Source of the DNA: Lachnospiraceae bacterium
Lineage (GTDB): Bacteria > Bacillota > Clostridia > Lachnospirales > Lachnospiraceae
DNA: 38,134 bases
NCBI GenBank assembly: GCA_017556805.1
Contig: JAFYMC010000011.1
Location: 1-38,134, forward strand
Reading direction: 5' to 3'
The notes below the pieces were generated by a model. That model ran no database searches and was not told the origin of the DNA. It saw nothing but the letters and a program-made list of their open reading frames with translations. A program made the position numbers and the translations under genes. This document shows positions 1 to 6,116 of the stretch, in pieces. Positions within the stretch are counted from its first letter, which is position 1, and every line of letters starts with the position of its first letter.

Positions 1-38
1 CTTAGGGATTCATCAAGTACTTACATTAGTAAGACTGT

Positions 39-124
39 GCCGCAGTGGCGGAACTGGCAGACGCACAGGACTTAAAATCCTGCGGGACTAATCTCCCGTA
101 CCGGTTCGATTCCGGTCTGCGGCA
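39..124 (+). tRNA. tRNA-Leu (anticodon UAA)
   Basis: An 86-nt class II tRNA with a long variable arm. The acceptor stem GCCGCAG pairs with CTGCGGC, followed by discriminator A; no CCA is encoded. The anticodon arm is CAGGA-CTTAAAA-TCCTG, giving anticodon TAA. The T-arm GGTTCGATTCC is canonical. It sits 35 nt upstream of tRNA-Arg and both are probably on one transcript ending at the terminator at 241-278. Confidence 0.97.
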
Positions 125-159
125 TTTGCAGTTTTACTGCAAACAACTTCATGTTGTGT

Positions 160-233
160 GTACGTGTAGCTCAGCTGGATAGAGCACTTGGCTACGGACC
201 AAGGTGTCGGGAGTTCGAATCTTCTCACGTACA
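160..233 (+). tRNA. tRNA-Arg (anticodon ACG)
   Basis: A 74-nt tRNA. The acceptor stem GTACGTG pairs with CACGTAC, followed by discriminator A and no encoded CCA. The anticodon arm is CTTGG-CTACGGA-CCAAG, so the anticodon is ACG (read as ICG, decoding CGU/CGC/CGA). The T-stem GGGAG/CTTCT holds two G-U pairs. The last 14 nt of the gene and flank are repeated at 398-411. Confidence 0.97.
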
Positions 234-240
234 TTGAACG

Positions 241-278
241 AAAAAAGAGAAGTAGGATTAATCCTACTTCTCTTTTTT
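241..278 (+). terminator. Rho-independent terminator of the tRNA pair
   Basis: A perfect inverted repeat of two 18-nt arms around TA, A-rich on the left and ending in six T on the right. It starts 7 nt after tRNA-Arg and can work in both directions. Confidence 0.92.
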
Positions 279-411
279 GTATTCGAATTCGTCTTCACTT
301 CGTTACGGTCCGCCCAGAACCGAGGGTCTACGTTTCACTTCGGTCCATGCAGAGCTAAGGTCCCCTGGACCTTGTGCACCCACCGGACCTCGTGCGCCTT
401 CTCACGTACAT
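279..411 (+). repeat. Tract with small direct repeats and a copy of the tRNA-Arg 3' end
   Basis: This non-coding tract is more GC-rich than its flanks. The 14-mer CTTCTCACGTACAT at 221-234 (tRNA-Arg 3' end) recurs exactly at 398-411. Just before the second copy there are two imperfect copies of GGACCTYGTGCRCC (367-380 and 385-398). A duplicated tRNA 3' end is the usual footprint of an integrative element, but only about 160 bp separate the copies and no integrase gene is present. It may be a remnant or a local duplication. No gene is supported here. Confidence 0.5.
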
Positions 412-449
412 AGCAAGCTAGGTTCGTAAATGCATAATTAGTAAATCGA

Positions 450-491
450 TGCAACTATGAGTTGCATATAAATAAGTCGTTGTGTTATAAT
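450..491 (+). promoter_or_regulatory. Promoter and operator of the XRE gene
   Basis: A -35 TTGCAT (462-467) and -10 TATAAT (486-491) are separated by 18 bp. The inverted repeat TGCAACTATGAGTTGCA (450-466) covers the -35 box. The same TGCAA-N7-TTGCA arrangement recurs at 932-948, so this is probably the operator bound by the XRE protein encoded just downstream. Confidence 0.7.
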
Positions 492-522
492 TACAGGGAT
501 AAAACGAAAGAGGGGAAAGCAT

Positions 523-930
523 ATGAATTTTGCTGAAAAATTATATACCTTACGTACCCAAGGCGGATATTCCCAGGAGGTACTGGCGGAGAAGTTAAAT
601 GTAAGTCGTCAGGCTGTCTCTAAGTGGGAAACCGGTCCGACCTTGCCGGAAACGGATAAGTTGATTGCAATCAGTGAGCTTTTTAATGTGTCAATTGATT
701 CTTTGTTGATTGATTCCATCAATTTAAATACCTTTGAGAGTATGGATCGTATTCTTGTGAAGTTTTTAAGCTCTGCCAGAGATATGGACGATATTTCGGA
801 AGAACTTTTGGATATCATGCGGGACGGTGTGATTGATGGTACGGAGCGCTTAAAAGTAGATGAAATTATTAAGACATTGGATTCGGTAGCACGTATCATT
901 GATGAGATTAAACGTAAGATGAATTTATAG
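523..930 (+). CDS. XRE-family transcriptional regulator
   Basis: A 135-residue DNA-binding protein. An N-terminal Cro/CI-type helix-turn-helix spans about residues 5-60, with the characteristic stretch SRQAVSKWETG followed by LPETDKLIAISELFNVSID. The remaining 70 residues are predicted helical and acidic-rich, with no domain I recognise. The ATG at 523 follows AGAGGGGAAAGC, a good ribosome binding site. The promoter carries a dyad over its -35 box, and the same dyad lies directly after this gene, ahead of the membrane-protein gene at 1042. The likely role, by inference, is an autoregulated repressor that also controls that neighbour. The effector is unknown. Confidence 0.9.
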   Translation: MNFAEKLYTLRTQGGYSQEVLAEKLNVSRQAVSKWETGPTLPETDKLIAISELFNVSIDSLLIDSINLNTFESMDRILVKFLSSARDMDDISEELLDIMRDGVIDGTERLKVDEIIKTLDSVARIIDEIKRKMNL

Positions 931-931
931 G

Positions 932-948
932 TGCAAATGTAAGTTGCA
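932..948 (+). promoter_or_regulatory. Second XRE operator copy upstream of the membrane-protein gene
   Basis: The 17-mer TGCAAATGTAAGTTGCA keeps the outer TGCAA and TTGCA half-sites and spacing of the operator at 450-466. It lies 94 bp before the start at 1042. TATGAT at 993-998 could be a -10 box, but I see no convincing -35 at the right distance. Confidence 0.6.
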
Positions 949-1041
949 TAAATTGCATAATGTACTTGGTAGAAGAAACGGTATCCTTATGATATGATAG
1001 GTTCATCAACACAGAAGTGTTGAATCAAAAGGAGGACGAAA

Positions 1042-1962
1042 ATGAACGTAGGACAGATTTATGGTAAGACGCTGAAGTTTGTATGGTTGAAGTTGGCATT
1101 GGGAGCGGTAATTACGGTAGCATCCGTATTGTTACTGGCTCTGTTTTGGGGAATCAGCTCCTTAATGGATAACCCGGCAGTATTTGCAATTTTGCTCTTT
1201 GTATGGGCAGGACTTACAGCCGTGCTTTATAAAGTAGCAATGTATTACGGCGGTTATATGATTAAGGCAGCTCATGTTGCGGTGATTTCTCAGGCGGTAA
1301 CGACCGGAACCATTCCGGAGAATATGTTTGAGACCGGTAAGAATATGGTAAAAGAGCGTTTCGGTGCTACCAATGTTTACTTTGTAGTAGACGGTTTGGT
1401 AAGCGGTGCGGTAAAGCAGCTACAGAATGTGGTAGGAAAAATTGATAACATCTTCGGAAACATTCCGGGTGTCAGTGCAATTGTAAGCTTTGTACAGATG
1501 TTTATCGGAATCGCGTTAGGTTATATTGACGAATGTTGTCTCGGCTACACGTTCTATAAGAAAGAGGATGGTGCGTTTAAGGCAAGCTGCGACGGCGTAG
1601 CAATTTATTTCCAGAATGCAAAGCATTTATTAAAGAGCGCACTTGTGACGACTTTGATTGTTATGGGCGCAACCCTTCTGGCATGGCTTGTACCGTTCCT
1701 TTTAATCGGTGCGATTTGCAGCCTGCTTGATGTGACCTGGTGGATTTCCGCATTGATTTCCGTATTGATTGCGGCAATGTTAAAGGCTGCGTTTGTGGAT
1801 AGTTTTATGATGGTAAAGACCATGGTATCTTACATGGAAGTGGCTCCGTCTACCGAGATTACCTTCGATATTTACGGTAAGCTTTGTAAGATTTCCAGTA
1901 AGTTTAAGAGCTTGTTCAATAAGGCAAAGGAAGAAACTCCGACCATGGAGATTGCGGAATAA
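1042..1962 (+). CDS. Multi-pass membrane protein of unknown function
   Basis: A 306-residue protein with no domain I recognise. Hydrophobic segments lie at about residues 15-38, 46-66, 145-165, 199-228 and 231-253. Between the second and third there is a roughly 75-residue hydrophilic to amphipathic section, and the C-terminal 50 residues are soluble and Lys/Glu-rich. Tandem Gly/Val/Ile helices and a YIDECCLGYTFYKKED stretch are notable but not diagnostic. AGGAGG lies 9 nt before ATG 1042. It has its own terminator and a copy of the XRE operator upstream, so it is probably the regulated target of the XRE protein at 523. Confidence 0.85.
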   Translation: MNVGQIYGKTLKFVWLKLALGAVITVASVLLLALFWGISSLMDNPAVFAILLFVWAGLTAVLYKVAMYYGGYMIKAAHVAVISQAVTTGTIPENMFETGKNMVKERFGATNVYFVVDGLVSGAVKQLQNVVGKIDNIFGNIPGVSAIVSFVQMFIGIALGYIDECCLGYTFYKKEDGAFKASCDGVAIYFQNAKHLLKSALVTTLIVMGATLLAWLVPFLLIGAICSLLDVTWWISALISVLIAAMLKAAFVDSFMMVKTMVSYMEVAPSTEITFDIYGKLCKISSKFKSLFNKAKEETPTMEIAE

Positions 1963-2003
1963 AGACAAACAGGGGAGTTTATTCTATAATTACATAATAC
2001 AAA

Positions 2004-2046
2004 AGCAGCGGTCAAGGAACGATTCCTTGGCCGCTGTGTTTTGCTT
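2004..2046 (+). terminator. Terminator after the membrane-protein gene
   Basis: A 14-bp stem (2006-2019 with 2023-2036, one G-U pair) with loop CGA, followed by a T-rich tract. It lies between convergent genes and may also serve the ABC-F gene on the minus strand. Confidence 0.85.
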
Positions 2047-2069
2047 TAAAAAATCGATTGGACTTGAAA

Positions 2070-3623
2070 TTACATTTTTGTGGACCACATGCTACAATCC
2101 AGTACTCTGGTAGCAAAGTCCTCGTAGAAGTCCGGCTCGTGACAAATAAGAAGAATACTTCCCTTATAAGCGGTGAGAGCACGTTTTAATTCATCCTTTG
2201 CGTCTACGTCCAAGTGATTGGTCGGCTCGTCCAAAAGGAGAACATTGGTCTCTTTGTTGATGAGCTTACAAAGACGTACCTTTGCCTGCTCACCACCGGA
2301 GAGAACACGTACCTGGCTCTCAATATGCTTGGTAGTCAGACCACACTTGGCAAGAGCGGAACGAACTTCATACTGGGTAAAGGACGGGAAACTCTGCCAG
2401 AGCTCCTCAATACAAGTGTTATTCTTTGCTCCGGTCATTTCCTGTTCAAAGTAGCCCGGGAATAAATAGTCTCCCAAGGTTACTTTTCCGGAAATCGGAG
2501 GGATAATACCGAGAATACTCTTTAATAAGGTAGTTTTACCGATACCGTTGGCACCCTTTAATACCAGCTTTTCGCCTCGTTCCATGGCAATGGTAATGGA
2601 ACGGGACAGCGGTTCGTCATAGCCGATGACCAGACCTTCTGTCTGGAAAATGTAACGGCTGGCAGCCCGGGCTTCCTTAAAGTGAAACTCCGGTTTCGGA
2701 CGCTCGGCGGCAAGCTCGATTACTTCCATCTTATCTAACTTCTTCTGACGGGACATGGCCATGTTACGAGTAGCAACTCTTGCCTTGTTTCTGGCAACGA
2801 AGTCCTTTAATTCGCTGATTTCCTGCTGCTGACGCTTATAAGCAGCCTCCAGCTGTGCCTTTTTTACGGCATAAACTTCTTCGAACTTGTTGTAGTCGCC
2901 GACATAACGGGTCAGTTCGCCGTTTTCCATATGATAAACCAAGTTGATAACGCTGTTTAAGAACGGAATATCATGAGAAATCAAAATAAACGCATTCTCA
3001 TAATCAATCAGGTAGCGCTTTAGCCATTCGATGTGTTCTACATCCAGGTAGTTGGTCGGCTCGTCCAAAAGCAGGATGTCCGGCTTCTCAAGTAAAAGTT
3101 TTCCAAGTAATACCTTGGTACGCTGACCGCCGGAAAGAGCGGTAACGTCCGTATCCAACCCCATGGCATCCAGCCCGAAGGCGTGGGCAATTTCATCAAT
3201 TTTGGTATCAATGATATAGAAATCGTGTACGTCCAGTAAATCCTGAATGTTACCGAATTCTTCCATCATGCCCGGAAGTTCTTCGTCGGAGGCTTCTCCC
3301 ATGGCGGCACAAAGCTCGGTCATGCGGGCTTCTACATCGTAGAGAAATTCAAATGCGGATTTAAGCACATCACGGATGGTCATACCCGGCTGTAATACCG
3401 AGTGCTGGTCCAGATATCCCACACGGACATCCTTTGCCCATTCGACCTTTCCTTCATCCGGCATCATTTTTCCGGTAATAATGTTTAAAAAGGTGGACTT
3501 TCCTTCTCCGTTGGCACCGATGAGTCCTACATGTTCGCCCTTTAAGAGGCGGAAGGATACATCTTTTAACAGGGTACGGTCACCAAAGCCGTGATTCAAA
3601 TCCGAAACACATAAAATGCTCAT
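2070..3623 (-). CDS. ABC-F family ATPase (YkpA/YbiT-like)
   Basis: A 517-residue soluble protein with two fused ABC ATPase domains and no membrane segments. Domain 1 has Walker A GANGEGKS (about residues 36-43), signature LSGGQ and Walker B LLLDEPTNYLD. Domain 2 has GANGIGKT, LSGGEQ and LLLDEPTNHLD. Between them lies the charged helical ABC-F linker with ARNKARVATRNMAMSRQKK. ABC-F proteins act on ribosomes as translation factors or antibiotic-target protectors; the length and linker fit the YkpA/YbiT group rather than a proven resistance subtype. The frame is open to 3845, but ATG 3623 follows AAAGGAATG-type Shine-Dalgarno sequence and starts the conserved domain. A leader of about 245 nt contains an intrinsic terminator. 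Confidence 0.93.
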   Translation of the reverse strand: MSILCVSDLNHGFGDRTLLKDVSFRLLKGEHVGLIGANGEGKSTFLNIITGKMMPDEGKVEWAKDVRVGYLDQHSVLQPGMTIRDVLKSAFEFLYDVEARMTELCAAMGEASDEELPGMMEEFGNIQDLLDVHDFYIIDTKIDEIAHAFGLDAMGLDTDVTALSGGQRTKVLLGKLLLEKPDILLLDEPTNYLDVEHIEWLKRYLIDYENAFILISHDIPFLNSVINLVYHMENGELTRYVGDYNKFEEVYAVKKAQLEAAYKRQQQEISELKDFVARNKARVATRNMAMSRQKKLDKMEVIELAAERPKPEFHFKEARAASRYIFQTEGLVIGYDEPLSRSITIAMERGEKLVLKGANGIGKTTLLKSILGIIPPISGKVTLGDYLFPGYFEQEMTGAKNNTCIEELWQSFPSFTQYEVRSALAKCGLTTKHIESQVRVLSGGEQAKVRLCKLINKETNVLLLDEPTNHLDVDAKDELKRALTAYKGSILLICHEPDFYEDFATRVLDCSMWSTKM

Positions 3624-3772
3624 AAATACATTCCTTTCCGAGGCCGCGAAAGCGGCACAATAGCGGTAGTGCATAAGCACTAAAACAGTCCCATTATACC
3701 CGATATATCCAAAATATGCAAGTAGAATAAATAAGAAGCACTGTTTTTGAGGAAAGAAACCGGGGAAAAGAG

Positions 3773-3800
3773 AAAAGGCTGCCGATAATGGCAGCCTTTT
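3773..3800 (-). terminator. Intrinsic terminator in the ABC-F leader (candidate attenuator)
   Basis: A perfect 11-bp stem AAAAGGCTGCC / GGCAGCCTTTT with a 6-nt loop, followed on the minus strand by TTTTCTCTTTT. No plus-strand gene ends here, so it lies inside the 5' leader of the minus-strand ABC-F transcript, 150 nt before its start codon. This suggests conditional termination. A short frame starts at the ATG at the hairpin edge (3803), but it has no ribosome binding site. Confidence 0.6.
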
Positions 3801-3838
3801 CCATGAGGGGAGTATAAATATTAATAAGGGGTTATATA

Positions 3839-3903
3839 GTGTCAAAGACTTAGGGGAATCTTTAACACACCCTTATCATATCGCATGGGTCGACAAAAAG
3901 CAA
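3839..3903 (-). promoter_or_regulatory. Promoter of the ABC-F gene and first leader hairpin
   Basis: On the minus strand, -35 TTGCTT (3903-3898) and -10 TATGAT (3880-3875) are 17 bp apart, which places the RNA start near 3868. The first RNA bases would form a 10-bp hairpin (3859-3868 with 3839-3848, one mismatch) before the terminator at 3773-3800. From 3904 to 4022, ahead of the terC-like gene, I see no convincing element; a yybP-ykoY riboswitch was looked for and not found. Confidence 0.6.
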
Positions 3904-4022
3904 TTAAAAAAGTATAAAGAAATCGTAAAACAAAATAAAGAAGAAGTGAGAGGAAGATTTTTTTGTCTGAACGGCATATAGTAGAATGAGAAGCGGTAAA
4001 AGAAACGAAGTGAAGAGGCAGT

Positions 4023-4835
4023 ATGTGGATTATTGCAGCGTTAGTGGCGGATTTGTGTTTGTACCTATTTGCCGGACAGGAGATTGCATTGGACTTTCTG
4101 GGAGGTTATTTAATCGAACTGAGTCTAAGCGTAGATAATTTGTTTGTATTCTTGTCAATTTTTACATCGTGCGGGGTGCCGGAACCGTATCGGCACAGAG
4201 TGTTGCATTACGGAATCATCGGAGCGGCGGTGTTGCGTCTGGTGTTCATTTTGTTTGGAGTCGCAATTGTGTCCAGATTTGAATGGATTTTATATCTTTT
4301 TGGACTTGTGTTAGTATTTAACGGAGTCAAGATGTTGTGCACAAGGGAAAACCAGGAGAAGAGTATTGAGAACTCCTTCGGAATGAAGTTGGTGCGTCGT
4401 TTTATTCCGGTAACGGAAACCTTTCGCGGAAATTGCTTTTTTGTTCTAAAGGAAGGAAAAAAGGGGAAAATGCGTCGTTATGCGACTCCTCTGTTTGCGG
4501 TTTTGGTGGTGGTGGAGTTGTCGGATATTCTCTTTGCTATTGATTCTGTACCGGCAGTGTTTTCCGTAACAACAAATCCGGTTATTGTATATACATCTAA
4601 TCTATTGGCAATTCTTGGTCTCCGACAAATGTATTTCGGATTGGAGAAGCTGGCCAATCGTTTTGTTTACGTAAAATACGGAATTGCTACTGTATTGATT
4701 TTTACCGGAGCAAAGCTGGTGGCAGCCATGTTCGGCCGGACGATTTCTACCGCATGGTCCATTTGTTTTATTATTGTTGCGTTGTCAGCCAGCATGGGTG
4801 CATCGCTGTTTGCGACAAAAAAAGGAAGTGTATAA
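4023..4835 (+). CDS. TerC-family integral membrane protein
   Basis: A 270-residue membrane protein with about eight hydrophobic helices. The family hallmarks are LIELSLSVDNLFVFLSIF near the N-terminus and VVVELSDILFAIDSVPAVFS in the second half, each carrying acidic residues in a helix. TerC/Alx proteins are linked to tellurite tolerance and to manganese export or metallation of secreted proteins. The protein begins at about the second helix of longer homologues, so it is some 40 residues short at the N-terminus; I see no upstream in-frame extension. The ATG follows GAAGAGGCAGT, a modest ribosome binding site. It may be co-transcribed with the small Asn-rich gene 66 bp downstream. The substrate is unknown. 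Confidence 0.9.
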   Translation: MWIIAALVADLCLYLFAGQEIALDFLGGYLIELSLSVDNLFVFLSIFTSCGVPEPYRHRVLHYGIIGAAVLRLVFILFGVAIVSRFEWILYLFGLVLVFNGVKMLCTRENQEKSIENSFGMKLVRRFIPVTETFRGNCFFVLKEGKKGKMRRYATPLFAVLVVVELSDILFAIDSVPAVFSVTTNPVIVYTSNLLAILGLRQMYFGLEKLANRFVYVKYGIATVLIFTGAKLVAAMFGRTISTAWSICFIIVALSASMGASLFATKKGSV

Positions 4836-4901
4836 ATCAAGTGCATCTGCAAATAATAAGTCCTGTAACCGAAAACCAAGTGTCTATCAGGAGGTAGCAG
4901 T

Positions 4902-5105
4902 ATGTCTTATAATAATGAGAATACCCAGAACAACACCAAGAATAACACCCAGAACAACGCTCAGAACGGTGGTATGAAGAACAATACTCAGAATAACACC
5001 CAGAACGGTTCTATGAACAACAACACTAAGAATAACACTCAGAACAATGCACAGAACTGCCGTAACTGTGCTCGTAACGCAAGCAAGAACGAAAGCAATC
5101 GTTAG
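4902..5105 (+). CDS. Small Asn/Gln-rich repeat protein
   Basis: A 67-residue hydrophilic protein made almost entirely of variants of NNTQ, NNTK and NNAQ. It ends in NCRNCARNASKNESNR, which holds its only two cysteines (CxxC). Asparagine makes up well over a third of the residues. AGGAGG lies 7 nt before ATG 4902, so it is very likely translated despite the low complexity. It has no signal peptide or membrane segment. The DNA shows the same tandem pattern (AAYAACACYCAGAAC-type units). I do not recognise the family. It follows the terC-like gene and precedes a large structured element. Confidence 0.75.
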   Translation: MSYNNENTQNNTKNNTQNNAQNGGMKNNTQNNTQNGSMNNNTKNNTQNNAQNCRNCARNASKNESNR

Positions 5106-5114
5106 TTTTTAAAC

Positions 5115-5440
5115 GGAGCGGGGCTGTCACAAGGAGACAAGTGGCGGCTCCCTCTTGCTTTTAGGGCTCTATTCAAAAGTCGTCGCATTCTTTCATTGGA
5201 TGTTTGCAAGTCGCAACGCTCCGTCAATCTTCCTCTAACCGTTTCTAAACGTCTCTTCGGGGACGGCCTCGAGACTTAGAAACGGTAAGAGGTGATATCG
5301 ACTGCGCTAAGAACGCGACCCTTTGGGAAAAGCAAACACTCACTGGAGTTCCCCGGCGACTTTTGTAGTTATTGGATATATCAGAAAGCAAGAGGGAGCT
5401 GCGACCGAGTCTGCTTACTTTTCTGTTGTGACAGCTATGT
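5115..5440 (+). other. Long nested inverted-repeat element (candidate structured RNA or MITE-like element)
   Basis: This fills most of the 531-bp gap between 5105 and 5637. Nested helices in order are 5123-5132/5426-5435, 5146-5161/5385-5400, 5175-5185/5354-5364, 5201-5207/5332-5338, 5210-5214/5315-5319 and 5232-5255/5271-5292. Several contain G-U pairs. The whole folds as one rod with internal loops, closed by a 15-nt apical loop. No open frame or T-run follows, and the RNA strand is undetermined. The end GCTGTCACAA resembles some IS1182-type inverted repeats, so a non-autonomous element is the main alternative. It matches no riboswitch or ncRNA that I can name. Confidence 0.6.
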
Positions 5441-5583
5441 CTAAGAGAGGAGAATATCGGAAGGACGAATACCGAAAAGAAGGGCAGTAGGAAGTATATA
5501 TGAGTTTCGTTTCTTATGGATAGACATTTGATGACATGTCGGGTAAAATGGTAAAGAAAAATAATGTAAAAAATTTTTTGATT

Positions 5584-5612
5584 TGAAAATAAATATCCCC
5601 TCTTGCTACGTC
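5584..5612 (+). promoter_or_regulatory. ECF-type autoregulatory promoter
   Basis: TGAAAA (5584-5589) and CGTC (5609-5612, in CTACGTCTAATAG) resemble the -35 TGAAAC and -10 CGTC boxes of ECF sigma promoters. It ends about 25 bp before the sigma gene start. The 19-bp gap is longer than the usual 16-17, so the -35 assignment is less sure than the -10. Confidence 0.6.
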
Positions 5613-5636
5613 TAATAGGTGAAAGGAGGTAAGGGA

Positions 5637-6116
5637 GTGAAAAAAGAAGAGTTTACATATCGTGTGGAAGCCATACGGGGACAGTTGTATAAAACCGCGA
5701 TGTTGTATCTGGGAAGTCATGCCCAGGCAGTGGATGCATTGGATGAAGCAATTTATAAGGGGCTTTGCGGATATAAGAAGCTCCGGAAGCCGGAGTTTTT
5801 CACGACTTGGATGACGCGTATTTTAATTAATGAATGCAACAACGAGTTGCGGAGAAGAAAGCGTACCTGTCCTTTGGAGGAACTCCCGGAAACGGCGGTG
5901 GAGGAGTTTGATTCCCTACCGTTAAAGGAGGCACTACAGAAGCTTCCGAAGGAGTTAAAGGATGTGATTGTACTGCGGTATTTTTCGGGCTTTACTTTGG
6001 CAGAGACGGCGGAACTGCTTAACATCCCGCAGGGAACCGCAGCGACCAGACAACGGAAGGCGTTACAGGTGTTACGCCTGGAATTAGGTGAGGAGGAATC
6101 GTATGAACAGAAATGA
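5637..6116 (+). CDS. ECF-type RNA polymerase sigma factor
   Basis: A 159-residue sigma-70 family protein. Region 2 covers about residues 5-75 (a divergent form with FFTTWMTRILINECNNELRRRKR). Region 4 covers about 95-150 (LQKLPKELKDVIVLRYFSGF, then TLAETAELLNIPQGTAATRQ), a helix-turn-helix for the -35 box. The GTG at 5637 is preferred to the upstream in-frame GTG at 5619 because AAGGAGGT precedes it at the right distance. The gene overlaps the next by 14 bp, the usual arrangement for a sigma factor and its anti-sigma factor. A CGTC-type promoter upstream suggests positive autoregulation. Confidence 0.92.
   Translation: MKKEEFTYRVEAIRGQLYKTAMLYLGSHAQAVDALDEAIYKGLCGYKKLRKPEFFTTWMTRILINECNNELRRRKRTCPLEELPETAVEEFDSLPLKEALQKLPKELKDVIVLRYFSGFTLAETAELLNIPQGTAATRQRKALQVLRLELGEEESYEQK

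Noticed and set aside
204-413. A 69-codon frame overlapping tRNA-Arg
   Set aside because: It starts inside the tRNA, crosses a strong terminator and has no RBS or recognisable protein features.
3846-4022. Possible yybP-ykoY (manganese) riboswitch ahead of the terC-like gene
   Set aside because: The conserved GGGGAGUA-type core and paired helices were not found; the hairpin at 3839-3868 fits the ABC-F leader on the other strand better.
5598-5607. CCCTCTTGCT is shared by the ECF promoter region and the structured element (5150-5159)
   Set aside because: A ten-base match in an AT-rich background is likely chance, and the flanking bases do not match.
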